Source: Pandoraea apista (GTDB lineage: Bacteria > Pseudomonadota > Gammaproteobacteria > Burkholderiales > Burkholderiaceae). Taken from it: a stretch of 64,000 nt of DNA. This document shows positions 27,236-37,523 of the stretch, piece by piece (positions within the stretch are counted from its first letter, which is position 1; each line of letters opens with the position of its first letter). The stretch covers positions 1,054,001-1,118,000 of the forward strand of contig NZ_CP013481.2 in NCBI RefSeq assembly GCF_001465595.2, read 5' to 3'. Under the pieces are notes generated by a model. That model made no database searches. It saw only the letters and a list, made by a program, of their open reading frames with translations, and was not told the origin of the DNA. The position numbers and the translations under genes are program-made.

Positions 27236-27718
27236 TCACTCGCCTTTGGCAAACCGGCTGAGCGCCTCGCCCGTCATGCGAACGACACGCCAATCGGGCA
27301 ACACCGTTGCACCCTGCGACGTGTAGAAGTCGATTGCCGGCTGGTTCCAGTCGAGCACCGTCCATTCAAAGCGTCCGCACTGCCGCTCGACGGCGATGCG
27401 GGCGAGTCGGCGCAACAGTGCCTGGCCGACGCCTTTGCCGCGCATCGACGGCTGCACGTAGACGTCTTCGAGATACAGACCGCGTCGCCCGAGGAACGTC
27501 GAGAAGTTGTGGAAGAACAGCGCGTAGCCAACGGCCTTGCCATTCCATTCCGCCATCAGGCACTCGGCGGCCGGTGTTTTTCCGAATAACGCCTCGCGCA
27601 CGCTTTCCGGCGTCGCTTCGAAGATATCCAGCAACTTCTCGAAAACGGCCAGTTCCTGCATCAGGCTGTGAATGGCGCCGACGTCGTCGGCGGTGGCGGC
27701 ACGTATGTTCAAGGACAT
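27236..27718 (-). CDS. GNAT acetyltransferase, diamine N-acetyltransferase-like
   Basis: A 160-residue GNAT-fold acetyltransferase. The acetyl-CoA pyrophosphate loop reads QPSMRGKGVGQALL (about 87-100). The stretches LEDVYVQP and EWTVLDWNQPAIDFY are typical of the spermidine/spermine or thialysine acetyltransferase branch. The ATG at 27718 gives the family N-terminus; no Shine-Dalgarno is obvious. Last gene of a leftward run that starts at rne, and convergent with rmuC. The polyamine substrate is inferred from similarity only. Confidence 0.85.
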   Translation of the reverse strand: MSLNIRAATADDVGAIHSLMQELAVFEKLLDIFEATPESVREALFGKTPAAECLMAEWNGKAVGYALFFHNFSTFLGRRGLYLEDVYVQPSMRGKGVGQALLRRLARIAVERQCGRFEWTVLDWNQPAIDFYTSQGATVLPDWRVVRMTGEALSRFAKGE

Positions 27719-27791
27719 GGGGGCAATAACGTGAGAGGCGGCGCTGTCACCGGCGCAATGCACCGGGAGTCAGGCGCCGCGGGGGCGGGGA

Positions 27792-28076
27792 TCAGTATTC
27801 TTCTTCGGGGGCGTCGCTCAGGGCGACTTCGATCCCGCCAAATCGTTCGGCCACCCAGTTGTAAGCGTGGCACGCGATCCAGAGCAGCACGAAGCCGACG
27901 ATGGCATTAAGGACCAGTGCAGAAATGAACGCGAGTCCCGGCAGTTCGCCATAGCGGATGAATGCCGCCAGGAAGGCGAGCAGTACCAGCGGAATACTGA
28001 AAGTGAGATAGACCAGCACCAGCGCTTTGGCCGTCTGGCCGGGACTGATGTATGTGATCTGCTTTTTCGTTGTCAT
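27792..28076 (-). CDS. Small two-helix membrane protein of unknown function
   Basis: A 94-residue protein with two hydrophobic segments (about 16-40 and 48-74) and a short C-terminal motif YNWVAERFGGIEV. I recognise this ending as recurrent in small bacterial membrane proteins but cannot name a function. An upstream ATG at 28106 would add ten residues and neither start has a clear Shine-Dalgarno. It lies between moeA and the acetyltransferase gene on the same strand. Confidence 0.65.
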   Translation of the reverse strand: MTTKKQITYISPGQTAKALVLVYLTFSIPLVLLAFLAAFIRYGELPGLAFISALVLNAIVGFVLLWIACHAYNWVAERFGGIEVALSDAPEEEY

Positions 28077-28191
28077 TGACGTGTGCTTTCGGTTTGTTGC
28101 CGTCATCGTCGAAGCGCCGATGACGGCGATATATTGCGGCTACGTTGTTTCGTTGCTTCGTTTTTTGGGGAAATCGGGGGCGGTGTTCGCG

Positions 28192-29475
28192 CTAGACCAG
28201 TCCGTCGAACACAATGACGTCGACCGGTTCGCCTGCCGCCACATCGCCGCGTGCGGTGCCGAGCGTGACAAAGCAGTTGGCTTCGCTCATCGTGCGCAGA
28301 ATGCCGGCGCTTTGCGCATCGGCGACCGTGACTTGCCAGCGGCCCTGAGCATCGGCGGCAAGAATGCCGCGCAGGAACTCGGTACGGCCGGGACGCTTGG
28401 CAATCGCCGTTGTCGTTGGCACGGGCAGACTCGGCGTGGCTTGCGGCTCGGCGCCCATCAATGCGAACAGACCGTCTCGAACCAGATGGTAAAACGACGC
28501 CATCACGGCGGCCGGGTTGCCCGGCAGGCCGAAGAGGAGCGCGCGATGGCCGTCGCTCTCGAGTTCGCCGAACGCGAACGGCCGGCCGGGGCGCATCGCC
28601 ATCTTCCAGAACACCACGTTGCCCAGGCGCGCCATCATTTCGCGCGTGAAGTCGGCTTCGCCGACCGAGACACCGCCCGACGTAATGACGGCATCGGCCT
28701 CACGGCAGGCCGTGCGAAGCGTGTCCTCGATCGCCTGCGGGTCGTCGCGCACAACCCCCAGATCAAGCACTTCGACACCTAGCCGTTGCAGCATGCCGAA
28801 GAGCGTGTAACGGTTGCTGTCGTACAAATTGCCCGGCGCAAGCGGCTCGCCGACCGAGCGGAGTTCGTCGCCGGTCGAGAAGAACGCCACACGAATGCGG
28901 CGGCGCACCGGCACTTCGGCAATGCCCAGCGACGCGAGCAGACCGAGGGCTGCCGGTCGTAGGCGCTTGCCGGCGTGCAACGCCGCATGGCCCGCGGCGA
29001 GATCCTCGCCAACATGGCGAACGTGACGGCCGGCGGTGACGGCGTTGGCCGCAAAGGCGATCACTTCCGTATCGCCTTCGCGCCGCACCTGTTCCTGAGG
29101 AATGACCGTGTCGCATCCGGCGGGCAACAGCGCACCGGTCATGATGCGCACGCACTCGCCCGGCGCGGCCGTGCCGTCGAACGGATGGCCCGCGAACGAG
29201 CGGCCCGCCACGCGCAGGCGTACCTCGCCGCCTGCGGCCAGCGCGCTGCTGGCGAAGGCGTAGCCATCCATGGCGGCGTTTTCGAAAGCGGGAACATCGA
29301 GCGGCGAGATGACGTCGCGCCCGAGTACACGGCCCAGGGCACTGCGTACGGCGACCTGCTCGATGGCCGACACCGGACTCGCGGTGCGCACGATAACCGC
29401 GCGCGCCAATTCGACCGTCATGTCGTTGGGGTCGTGGTCTGGCAAGCCGGCCAGGGCTTCGTCTAGTGTTGTCAT
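28192..29475 (-). CDS. moeA: Molybdopterin molybdenumtransferase MoeA
   Basis: A 427-residue MoeA that inserts molybdate into adenylylated molybdopterin. Domain order is normal: N-terminal domains I-II (about 25-190; FENAAMDGYAF at about 62-72 and MTGALLPAGCDTVIPQE), the MogA-like catalytic domain III (about 195-345; FFSTGDEL, YDSNRYTL, ITSGGVSVGEADF, GLPGNPAA), and C-terminal domain IV. The ATG at 29475 gives the family start; a longer frame upstream is not conserved. It is 86 bp downstream of mobA on the same strand. Confidence 0.96.
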   Translation of the reverse strand: MTTLDEALAGLPDHDPNDMTVELARAVIVRTASPVSAIEQVAVRSALGRVLGRDVISPLDVPAFENAAMDGYAFASSALAAGGEVRLRVAGRSFAGHPFDGTAAPGECVRIMTGALLPAGCDTVIPQEQVRREGDTEVIAFAANAVTAGRHVRHVGEDLAAGHAALHAGKRLRPAALGLLASLGIAEVPVRRRIRVAFFSTGDELRSVGEPLAPGNLYDSNRYTLFGMLQRLGVEVLDLGVVRDDPQAIEDTLRTACREADAVITSGGVSVGEADFTREMMARLGNVVFWKMAMRPGRPFAFGELESDGHRALLFGLPGNPAAVMASFYHLVRDGLFALMGAEPQATPSLPVPTTTAIAKRPGRTEFLRGILAADAQGRWQVTVADAQSAGILRTMSEANCFVTLGTARGDVAAGEPVDVIVFDGLV

Positions 29476-29561
29476 TGGTGTGGCGTCGTCATCCGGCAAG
29501 TATCCGGCATGAATCCGTAAATGCGGTGGCGACGGATCTGGCCGCGTCGATGCCCGGATTA

Positions 29562-30185
29562 TCAGGGGGCGCGCGGCGTATCGGTATGGAGGTCGTCCAG
29601 CGTGTTGACATTGTAAAACGGACGCTCGTTGCCGAAGTGAACTTGTACGGCCTTGTGGCGCGCCAGCCACGCTCGCACGCGATGCTCGCCTGACGCCAGT
29701 GTGGCCGCCAGATCGTCTGCCAGCGCGCGGTGCAAAAGGGCAAATACCGGATGTGGGCCCCGGGCCGTGACGGCAAAGGCGGCCAGCAGCGGCGGAGCGC
29801 CCGTACCGGAGGGCGAATCGGTCAACGCGGCAGCCAGCCGTTCGCCAAGATCCTCAGGGAGAAATGGGGAGTCGCACGGTACGGTGAGAACATAGTCCGT
29901 ACGCGCCGCGCGCAATCCGGCGAGCATGCCGGCGAGCGGACCGGCGAAGTCCTGCGTCTCGTCGCTTACGACCTGCGCGCCGAATGCCGCATAGGCATCG
30001 CGATTCCGGTTGGCGCTAATGAGGAATGTTTCGACCTGCGGGCGCAGCCGTTCGGCGACATGCGCGACCAGCGGCCGGCCCGAGAATATCTGCAAGCCCT
30101 TGTCGCGCCCGCCCATGCGTTGTCCACGTCCGCCCGCGAGAATCAGGCCGGTGATCGTATCGCGGGGGATCGGGCTGGCAGTCAT
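29562..30185 (-). CDS. mobA: Molybdenum cofactor guanylyltransferase MobA
   Basis: A 207-residue nucleotidyltransferase that joins GMP to molybdenum cofactor to form the guanine dinucleotide form. The signature GLILAGGRGQRMGGRDKGL (about 13-31) binds GTP. The Mg-binding and acceptor region includes DFAGPLAGMLAG and VPCDSPFLP. An AGGA-like site lies 9 nt before the ATG. Neighbouring moeA and moaA fit a cofactor operon, though an unrelated exported protein gene sits between mobA and moaA. Confidence 0.95.
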   Translation of the reverse strand: MTASPIPRDTITGLILAGGRGQRMGGRDKGLQIFSGRPLVAHVAERLRPQVETFLISANRNRDAYAAFGAQVVSDETQDFAGPLAGMLAGLRAARTDYVLTVPCDSPFLPEDLGERLAAALTDSPSGTGAPPLLAAFAVTARGPHPVFALLHRALADDLAATLASGEHRVRAWLARHKAVQVHFGNERPFYNVNTLDDLHTDTPRAP

Positions 30186-30223
30186 GGGTGGAATTCCTGC
30201 TCGGTGGGAACGTCTTGGCGTCG

Positions 30224-31111
30224 CTAGGAACGGTTCAACCCGATGACGCGGCCATTGGCATCGAACCAGACCGCACCGTCACCCAGCATCACCCCCTGAT
30301 CGCGGGCGAACATCAGCCGCGGGACAGCCGCGCCGATCGTGCGAACGTAGCCGTCGGTAAATATCTCGTTATAGCGTGCGAGCAACGACTTCGGGTTCCG
30401 AAGGATCAATGTTTTGCCGCGCAGCGACACATGCAGTGGATAGCGAATGGATTGTGCGACGACGTCACGGCGGTCGTCGAGCACCCCTTTCCGGAACTGC
30501 GTCGCTGCACGGTTGACCGTTTCATCGTCGTTCACGCCGGCAACCCCGTAGAGATGGTCGATCTTGCCGCTCTGAATGCTCGTGAGCGCCAGTTCGAACG
30601 GCACCGAACGTCCGCTGCGCAAATCCTTCCATTGACCGGAAATCACCTCGCAGGTGGACGACGCGCCGCGTTGGCGATTCACGTCATCATTAGAGGAAAA
30701 CTCGCCTTCGAACGTGGCGCGCGGCATGCCGCCTGCGTCAAATTCGGTCAGTTGCAGGCGCGATCTGGCTTCCAGTTTCCCCGTGAGATAGGTATCGCTT
30801 TGCGACGAGGCGTTGGCATAGCGACCCTCAAGCTTGCCGCCGGACGTAGGACGCAACACCAGCCGCAACGGATTGCGTTCGCCAAGTTGACCGCTATAGG
30901 TCATCAAATGGTTCGCGATGTCGCGGTTGGACGGATCGCAATCCGCATGCGCAGTGGAGGGGGCGAACGCACTCAGCAGCAGCGTGAGGGCGCTCAGGCT
31001 TGCGACGATCAGGCGCCGGGGCCGACGAAGCGCGTCAAGACGTGACGCAGCACGTTGGGAAGCCAGCAGAGAGTCTCGGACGCGGTGAGCGCCCGGGGCA
31101 ACAGGAATCAT
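30224..31111 (-). CDS. Exported protein of unknown function within the molybdenum cofactor gene group
   Basis: A 295-residue protein I cannot assign. From the ATG at 31111 it has a basic N-terminus, a hydrophobic core (LIVASLSALTLLLSAF) and a likely signal peptidase site at STAHA (about 50-55). The mature part begins DCDPSNRD. It is rich in beta-forming stretches, with one Cys early and one in the middle (STCEVISGQW), suggesting a disulfide-bonded periplasmic or secreted domain. Two-thirds in is a run typical of lysozyme-inhibitor-like or DUF-type periplasmic proteins, but this is weak. A TTG at 31180 overlapping the moaA stop is an alternative start. It is 38 bp from mobA. Confidence 0.7.
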   Translation of the reverse strand: MIPVAPGAHRVRDSLLASQRAASRLDALRRPRRLIVASLSALTLLLSAFAPSTAHADCDPSNRDIANHLMTYSGQLGERNPLRLVLRPTSGGKLEGRYANASSQSDTYLTGKLEARSRLQLTEFDAGGMPRATFEGEFSSNDDVNRQRGASSTCEVISGQWKDLRSGRSVPFELALTSIQSGKIDHLYGVAGVNDDETVNRAATQFRKGVLDDRRDVVAQSIRYPLHVSLRGKTLILRNPKSLLARYNEIFTDGYVRTIGAAVPRLMFARDQGVMLGDGAVWFDANGRVIGLNRS

Positions 31112-31176
31112 GTGTCGAGAAAGAATTCGATAGTTCGAAAGCGTGCGGACGAGCGAACAGGCAAGACGCTGGACGT

Positions 31177-32304
31177 TCAACCGCCGATGTAGGACATCTC
31201 CACTTTCGGTGGTGCGTCTTCAGGCAGGCCGGTGGCCGCCGTACGCAATGCTGAGTACCGGTCGGTGCGACCTCGCCAGATGTCGCCGATGACGGTCGAG
31301 ATCTGCGCGTCGCTCGCGCCGTTGCGCAGCAACGTGCGCAGGTCGTATCCGGCGCTGGCGAACAGACACAGGTACAACTTGCCTTCGGTAGACAGGCGTG
31401 CCCGGGAACAAGTGCCGCAAAAAGCGCGCGTGACCGACGAAATGACGCCGACTTCGCCGCCGCCATCGCGATATTGCCAGCGCTGTGCGGTCTCGCCGGG
31501 GTAGTTCGGTTCGAGCGGTTCGACCGGCAGCACCTCGTTTATGCGGGCGATGACGCTGGCCGATGGCAGCACTTCGTCCATGCGCCAGCCGTTCGACGTC
31601 CCCACATCCATGTACTCGATGAAACGCAACACCACGCCGCTACCGTGGAAATGCCGTGCCATGGGTACGATTTCGCTATCGTTAGTGCCATGCTTGACGA
31701 CCATGTTGACCTTCACCGGGCCCAGGCCGACGTGCTGCGCTTGCGCAATGCCTTCGAGTACGTTGGCGACCGGAAAGTCGACATCGTTCATTTGCCGGAA
31801 GATCGTGTCATCAAGACTGTCCAGGCTGACCGTCACGCGCGTGAGACCCGCATCCTTGAGCGATTGTGCACGGCGCGCGAGTAACGATCCGTTGGTCGTG
31901 AGCGTAATGTCGAGCGGTTTGCCTGACGGCGTGCGCAACCGGGCCAGCATTTCGATGAGCCGTTCGATGTGCTTGCGCAGCAGCGGCTCGCCGCCGGTCA
32001 GCCGCAGCTTCTCGACGCCATGCTCGACGAACAGGCGCGCGGCACGCTCGATTTCTTCGAAAGACAGCAGGGACGATTGCGGAAGGAAGGTGTAATCCTT
32101 GTCGAACACCTCCTTCGGCATGCAATAAACACAGCGGAAGTTGCAACGATCGGTCACCGAGATTCGCAGGTCGTGCAACGGCCGCGCCAGCGCATCTTCG
32201 AGATGGCCGGTCGCCGCGCGCACTTGTGCGGGAATCTGCGGGGAGTGCGCTGCATAACGTGCGTCGCCACGCAGATCGGTGAGTCGGATGATCGTTTCAG
32301 TCAT
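31177..32304 (-). CDS. moaA: GTP 3',8-cyclase MoaA
   Basis: A 375-residue radical SAM enzyme for the first step of molybdopterin synthesis, acting with MoaC. The radical SAM cluster motif CNFRCVYCM (about 53-61) follows [16 protein letters not shown] (about 104-109) is the SAM-binding motif. The C-terminal 4Fe-4S site is formed by [10 protein letters not shown] and a third Cys in YLCLFA. The C-terminal GG-type tail (SYIGG) needed for activity is present. AAGG lies 7 nt before the ATG. First of the leftward moaA-mobA-moeA group. Confidence 0.96.
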   Translation of the reverse strand: MTETIIRLTDLRGDARYAAHSPQIPAQVRAATGHLEDALARPLHDLRISVTDRCNFRCVYCMPKEVFDKDYTFLPQSSLLSFEEIERAARLFVEHGVEKLRLTGGEPLLRKHIERLIEMLARLRTPSGKPLDITLTTNGSLLARRAQSLKDAGLTRVTVSLDSLDDTIFRQMNDVDFPVANVLEGIAQAQHVGLGPVKVNMVVKHGTNDSEIVPMARHFHGSGVVLRFIEYMDVGTSNGWRMDEVLPSASVIARINEVLPVEPLEPNYPGETAQRWQYRDGGGEVGVISSVTRAFCGTCSRARLSTEGKLYLCLFASAGYDLRTLLRNGASDAQISTVIGDIWRGRTDRYSALRTAATGLPEDAPPKVEMSYIGG

Positions 32305-32508
32305 GGTGGGGCCTTAGCTTGCGTCTCCATTCTAACGAATTGGGCCGTTGGCCGCCGATGCCCGCCATTGGGACGTCGGATATCGGTACTGCGGCGTTCG
32401 TTGGGGGACGTCAAGCCTGTACTACGCCACAAGATACGGACGGGGGTGCGGCAGCACAAGTCGGGACAACGCGGGGTTGCGGGGGGAAAGGCTATCCCCA
32501 TCATGCAA

Positions 32509-32532
32509 AAAAGGAGGCCGAAGCCTCCTTTT
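32509..32532 (-). terminator. Intrinsic terminator of rne
   Basis: Stem AAAAGGAGGC / GCCTCCTTTT (32509-32518, 32523-32532) with a 4-nt loop. On the minus strand it is followed by T residues, 73 nt after the rne stop codon. Confidence 0.88.
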
Positions 32533-32604
32533 CTGGCATCACTTAACGTTGGGCGGCGCCTTGCCGTGAGGCACGAACCGCCCGAACGTCAAGCGCGGGA
32601 CACG

Positions 32605-35600
32605 TTATGCAACGTGATCCGACGAGGTGCGCGTTTCCACTTGCTCCATCGGACCGCTGTTGATCGGCGTGGCAGGACGGCGCTCGCGTCGCACTTGCGG
32701 TGCCGGTGCGGCTTGTGCGGCGGCTTCCTTGGCGGCGCGATGCTTGTCGGCGTCCGTGTGGACCCAGACCAGACCAACGCTTGCCAGCGTCGATTCCAGT
32801 GCACTGCGCTCCAGCGTCGGTGCGACGGCCACCGGGGCCGGTGTCTGCGTCACGACTTCCGTGGCCGCGGCTGCGGCTTCCGGTACGACCGGCATGGCTT
32901 GCACCGGTGCAGCGGACGGGGCGGCCGAAGCCGGAGCCGGAGCCTGTGCCGGCTTCACCGTCTCGATCATCTGAACCGGCGCGACGGGCGCTGCGGCTTG
33001 CGCAGGTGCCGTCGGGGCAGGGCGGATGTCTGCCGGAGCACTGGCGGTGGCAGCGGTCGCAGCGATCTCGGTCAACGCGTCGGCAGGCACCGAGGGCTGA
33101 GCCGGGCTCGGCGTTGCCGCCGGCAGCGGTGCGCTGACCGGCGGAACTACCGGTGCCGCGGCCACTTCAGCCGTGGGCAGCGGCGTCACGTTGACCGGAG
33201 CGATCGGTTCGGCGATCACGTGGGCCGGGACTTCCGGCGTTGCGGCCGGTGCGGCTTCGCTTACGGTAACGGCCGGTGCTGCGGCAACCGGAGCTTCCGT
33301 TTGCACGGCGTGAATCTGAGCAGGCGCAGGCGCCGGCTCGGCTTGCACGGCAGGTGCCGGCGCCGGAGTGAGCGGGACGCTCGCCGGAATCGCCGGCGCT
33401 GCCGTGCGGACCGGAGCTTCGATCACTGCGGTGTCGCTGGCGGCACTGGCGTCGTTCGCCACCGGGGCGCGCACGCCTCCGATGTCATCCGACGCAGCGC
33501 TTTCCGCGTGTTCGCCATCGGCATGCTGTTGCTGCTCATTCGCTTCGCGCTCACGACGGCCGCCACGACGACCGCGACGACGGCTGCGACGGCGCTCTTC
33601 ACCACCTTGCTCGCCTTCTTCGCTTGCGGAGACCGTTGCGCCGTCTTCGACTTGCGCCGTCAGACGATCCTGCTCAAGTTCTTCATGCTCGGCGGCGAGC
33701 GGTGCGGCAGCTTGTGCCACGCGTTGCGGTGCGGCTTGCTGGCCGTCGACGCCTTCCGGCTGGCGACGTTCGCGGCGCTCGTTGCGGTCGCGACGGTTAC
33801 CGCGTTCGCGGCCTTCGCGCGGCTCGCGGCCCTCTTCGGCACGCACGTCCTGTGCGGGCTGACGCTGGGTGTCGTCGCGCTCACGCTTGTCGCGGCCTTC
33901 CTGACGCTCATTGCGTTCGCCGCGCTCAGCACGCTCGGCGCGCTCTGCACGTTCCGGGCGCGCACCACGACCCTCGCGCCCTTCACGCCCTTCACGCGCC
34001 GGTTGGCCGGCGGTGTCCTTGCCCGACTTGTTGTCGTCGCGGGCGTTGCCACGGCGATTGCGGTTTTGCTGATGCGGACGGTCATGACGCTCACGCGGCG
34101 GGCGAGCGGTCGGCTTGGCAGGCTCTTCGACCTTGACCGGTGCCGGTGCGGCCGGCTCAAGACCCAGCAAGCGCTTCACGAAACCGATGAAGCCGCCGCT
34201 GCGTGCGGGGGCTGCGGCGGCCGGTGCCACGGCAGCGACAGGTTCCGGACGCGGTTGCGCAGCCGGAGCCGGTTGCTCGGGCGTGATGCCCTTGACGGCG
34301 GCTTCCTGACGCGGACGCACGTCTTCTTTCTTCTTGCTGTAACCCGCCGGATCGTCTTCCAGCGCGCGAGCGGCTTCCTCGGCGAGTGCATAGCTGGCCT
34401 TCGGGGCATCGAGACGCGGATCGTCGAAGCGCAGGCGTTCGAGCTTGTAGTGCGGCGTTTCGAGATGCTTGTTCGGGATCAGCAGCACGCCAACCTTGAA
34501 GCGCGCTTCGATCTTGTTGATTTCCTGACGCTTTTCGTTGAGCAGGAACGCAGAAACCTCGACCGGCACCTGGCAGTGGATCGCTGCCGTGTGCTCCTTC
34601 ATGGCTTCTTCCTGAATGATGCGCAGGACTTGCAGCGACGACGACTCGGCGTCACGGATGTGGCCGGTGCCGTTGCAACGCGGGCAGGTCACGTGCGTGC
34701 CTTCCGACAGCGACGGGCGCAGACGCTGACGCGACAGTTCCATCAGGCCGAAACGCGAAATCTTGCCCATCTGGACGCGGGCACGGTCGTGCTTGAGCGC
34801 GTCCTTGACCCGTTGTTCGACTTCGCGCTGGCTCTTGGCCGACTCCATGTCGATGAAGTCGATCACGATCAGACCGCCCAGATCGCGCAGGCGCAACTGG
34901 CGGGCCACTTCGTCGGCAGCTTCCAGATTGGTGCGAAGGGCCGTTTCCTCGATGTCGGCACCCTTGGTGGCGCGCGCCGAGTTGACGTCGATCGAGACCA
35001 GTGCCTCGGTGTGATCGATCACGATCGCGCCACCCGAGGGCAGCGGCACCTGACGCGAATACGCCGTTTCGATCTGGTGTTCGATCTGGAAACGCGAGAA
35101 CAGCGGCACGTCGTCGCGATACTGCTTCACGCGGTTCAGGTGGTCGGGCATGACCACTTGCATGAAGTTGCGCGCCTGTTCGGCGATTTCTTCCGTATCG
35201 ATGAGGATTTCACCGATGTCCGGCTGGAAGTAATCGCGGATGGCGCGAATCACGAGGCTCGACTCAAGGTAGATCAGCGCCGAGTCGCGCGGCAGTTCGA
35301 TGTTGGCAGCGGCGCTTTCGACGGCGTGCCAGAGTTGCAGCAGATAGTTCAAGTCCCACTGCAGTTCTTCGGCCGAGCGCCCGATGCCTGCGGTGCGGGC
35401 GATGATGCTCATGCCTTCCGGCAGTTCGAGCTGCGCCATCGTTTCGCGCAGTTCCTGACGGTCTTCACCCTCGATGCGGCGCGATACGCCACCGCCACGC
35501 GGGTTGTTCGGCATCAGCACGAGGTAGCGGCCGGCCAGCGAGATGAACGTGGTCAGGGCAGCGCCCTTGTTGCCGCGCTCTTCCTTTTCGACCTGAACGA

Positions 35601-35898
35601 TGAGTTCCTGACCTTCGGAGAGGGCGTCCTGAATGCGCGCATTGCGCACATCCGCCCCTTCGCGGAAGTACGCCCGGGCGACTTCCTTGAACGGCAGGAA
35701 GCCGTGGCGACCTTCACCGTAGTTGACGAAGCAAGCTTCGAGAGAGGGTTCGATACGGGTGATGACACCCTTGTAGATATTGCCTTTACGCTGTTCGCGG
35801 CCGGCCGTTTCGATATCGATATCGATGAGTTTCTGCCCATCGACAATTGCCACGCGCAGTTCTTCCTGCTGCGTGGCGTTGAACAACATGCGTTTCAT
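32605..35898 (-). CDS. rne: Ribonuclease E
   Basis: A 1097-residue essential endoribonuclease that starts mRNA decay and processes rRNA and tRNA precursors. The S1 domain is at about 35-120. The catalytic metal residues are Asp304 (SIDVNS) and Asp347 (VIDFID). The zinc-link CPRC is at 405-408. Beyond about residue 520 the protein is a long disordered tail, first Arg/Glu-rich (RNA binding; [16 protein letters not shown]) and then Ala/Pro-rich, with a small conserved end. The ATG at 35898 gives [10 protein letters not shown] and has GGGAG 8 nt upstream. A long leader precedes it. The large antisense frame over this gene is a composition artefact. Confidence 0.96.
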   Translation of the reverse strand: MKRMLFNATQQEELRVAIVDGQKLIDIDIETAGREQRKGNIYKGVITRIEPSLEACFVNYGEGRHGFLPFKEVARAYFREGADVRNARIQDALSEGQELIVQVEKEERGNKGAALTTFISLAGRYLVLMPNNPRGGGVSRRIEGEDRQELRETMAQLELPEGMSIIARTAGIGRSAEELQWDLNYLLQLWHAVESAAANIELPRDSALIYLESSLVIRAIRDYFQPDIGEILIDTEEIAEQARNFMQVVMPDHLNRVKQYRDDVPLFSRFQIEHQIETAYSRQVPLPSGGAIVIDHTEALVSIDVNSARATKGADIEETALRTNLEAADEVARQLRLRDLGGLIVIDFIDMESAKSQREVEQRVKDALKHDRARVQMGKISRFGLMELSRQRLRPSLSEGTHVTCPRCNGTGHIRDAESSSLQVLRIIQEEAMKEHTAAIHCQVPVEVSAFLLNEKRQEINKIEARFKVGVLLIPNKHLETPHYKLERLRFDDPRLDAPKASYALAEEAARALEDDPAGYSKKKEDVRPRQEAAVKGITPEQPAPAAQPRPEPVAAVAPAAAAPARSGGFIGFVKRLLGLEPAAPAPVKVEEPAKPTARPPRERHDRPHQQNRNRRGNARDDNKSGKDTAGQPAREGREGREGRGARPERAERAERAERGERNERQEGRDKRERDDTQRQPAQDVRAEEGREPREGRERGNRRDRNERRERRQPEGVDGQQAAPQRVAQAAAPLAAEHEELEQDRLTAQVEDGATVSASEEGEQGGEERRRSRRRGRRGGRREREANEQQQHADGEHAESAASDDIGGVRAPVANDASAASDTAVIEAPVRTAAPAIPASVPLTPAPAPAVQAEPAPAPAQIHAVQTEAPVAAAPAVTVSEAAPAATPEVPAHVIAEPIAPVNVTPLPTAEVAAAPVVPPVSAPLPAATPSPAQPSVPADALTEIAATAATASAPADIRPAPTAPAQAAAPVAPVQMIETVKPAQAPAPASAAPSAAPVQAMPVVPEAAAAATEVVTQTPAPVAVAPTLERSALESTLASVGLVWVHTDADKHRAAKEAAAQAAPAPQVRRERRPATPINSGPMEQVETRTSSDHVA

Positions 35899-36473
35899 GA
35901 AAACGACTCCCACCCGCCGCAGTTGCCAATGCGCAGTGCGTCGGGCACGTATCACTCGAGTTATCCAACACGCGAGGTTCGAGCCGGGGGTGGAAGAATT
36001 GCCGGGGGGTCCGGGCGATGAGGCCCACGGACGCAAAGGCGCCTGCGAATACGTTATCGCGCTCACCCGGGACCGCCGTGACACCGGAAAACTCCGGCCC
36101 AGCGCAGATCACTTCGGGCTTGCAGTCCATACCAATAGAAACTGGACGAGAAACTTCATCAGCGTTTTCTCGGGGCGCCTGCCGACACTTATTCTTCTTG
36201 TGACGGCGCCTCACTATGACTTTGTGCGCGAACAATATTCACAAAGCGATCAGCTCAAGTCATGTAACCCGGGCTGATCGCCAAAAAATTCTATAACCAC
36301 CAACTCTATCCGCGTCCCGCGCGCTGCGACCGAAGCGGCCTATGGGCCCACTTCCTGCCGACGCTGCGTGACGTGCGTGCGCTCGCTGCTCCAGGGTCAC
36401 CGGACGAGCAGCCTGCCCGGGGTGCTATAAAATACCGTTTTGAGGTACGCACCGACAGAGGTGGAGATTTGGC
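35899..36473. other. rne-rluC divergent intergenic region and probable rne leader
   Basis: About 575 bp with no gene. It must contain promoters for both genes; I could not place a convincing sigma-70 pair for either. An inverted repeat GCGATCAGC (36246-36254) / GCTGATCGC (36273-36281), 18 bp apart, may form a hairpin in the rne leader. E. coli RNase E feeds back on its own long 5' leader, so a regulatory role is plausible but unproven here. Confidence 0.5.
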
Positions 36474-37523
36474 ATGATTCCCGCTACCGCCATCTCTGTT
36501 GGGCAAATTATATTCATAATGAATGAGTTAGGCAAAAGTCGGCAGAAAATGGTTTCGCCGGCATCCACACCGCAGGTTCGGCTCGTCGAGATTGACGACG
36601 GTTCGGCCGGCCAGCGAATCGATAATTTTCTCCTGCGCGAATGCAAAGGCGTCCCGAAAAGCCATGTCTACCGAATCTTGCGTAGCGGCGAAGTCCGGGT
36701 AAATAAAGGACGTATAGACGCTTCCTATCGACTTGTTCTTGGCGATATCGTCAGAATTCCGCCTGTTCGCGTCGCGGCGCCTGCCGCCGAGGCGCCGGCC
36801 CATGTTCCTGCTGCCACCTTCCCGGTACTGTTCGAAGACGATTACCTGATGGCGATCGACAAGCCCGCGGGTGTCGCTGTGCATGGCGGGAGTGGCGTGT
36901 CGTTTGGCGTTATCGAGCAGTTGCGCCGCGCATTGCCGCATCTGAAGTTTCTCGAGCTGGTGCACCGTCTCGACCGTGAAACATCTGGCATTCTGCTACT
37001 CGCGAAAAAGCGGGCGGCGCTGGTCGGCATGCACGAGCAGATTCGCCACAACCGGATGGACAAGCGCTATCTGGCATGTGTCACCGGCGAATGGCACGAT
37101 CGCCAGCGTGCAGTGAAAGCACCGTTGTATAAGTATGTAACGTCGGAGGGCGAGCGCCGCGTGCGCGTGCAGGAAGACGGCCAGGTCTCGCATACTGTAT
37201 TTCGCATGGTGGAATCGCTGCCGCCCTATACGTTGCTTGAGGCGGAACTGAAAACGGGACGAACCCATCAGATTCGCGTTCACCTGGCGCATTGCGGTAC
37301 GCCGATTGTGGGCGACGACAAGTACGGTGATTTCACGCTGAACAAGACACTCGCCCGTCCGGGCAGCCGGCCGGGTATCAAGCGGATGTTCCTGCACGCA
37401 TGGCGGCTGAAGTTCACGCACCCTGTGTTGGACACGCCGATTGCGTTGCAAGCAGCGTTACCGCCAGAATGTGAGCAATTCCTGAATCAACTTCGAGGCG
37501 CTTCCGCCGATGCCAAGCCCTGA
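36474..37523 (+). CDS. rluC: 23S rRNA pseudouridine synthase RluC
   Basis: A 349-residue pseudouridine synthase of the RluA family. An S4 RNA-binding domain (about 45-105; QRIDNFLLRECKGVPKSHVYRILRSG in two parts) precedes the catalytic domain. The catalytic Asp167 sits in HRLDRETSG. The C-terminal RTHQIRVHLAHCGTPI is typical. The start at 36474 has GGAG 7 nt upstream, so I keep it although later ATGs (36519, 36549) would match the E. coli length better. Divergent from rne, as in many proteobacteria. It overlaps the next gene by 14 nt. Confidence 0.92.
   Translation: MIPATAISVGQIIFIMNELGKSRQKMVSPASTPQVRLVEIDDGSAGQRIDNFLLRECKGVPKSHVYRILRSGEVRVNKGRIDASYRLVLGDIVRIPPVRVAAPAAEAPAHVPAATFPVLFEDDYLMAIDKPAGVAVHGGSGVSFGVIEQLRRALPHLKFLELVHRLDRETSGILLLAKKRAALVGMHEQIRHNRMDKRYLACVTGEWHDRQRAVKAPLYKYVTSEGERRVRVQEDGQVSHTVFRMVESLPPYTLLEAELKTGRTHQIRVHLAHCGTPIVGDDKYGDFTLNKTLARPGSRPGIKRMFLHAWRLKFTHPVLDTPIALQAALPPECEQFLNQLRGASADAKP

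Noticed and set aside
31969..36021. A 1350-codon open frame on the plus strand, antisense to rne
   Set aside because: It is opposite RNase E, has no recognisable domain, is Arg/Ala-rich, and reflects high-GC codon use of the real gene.
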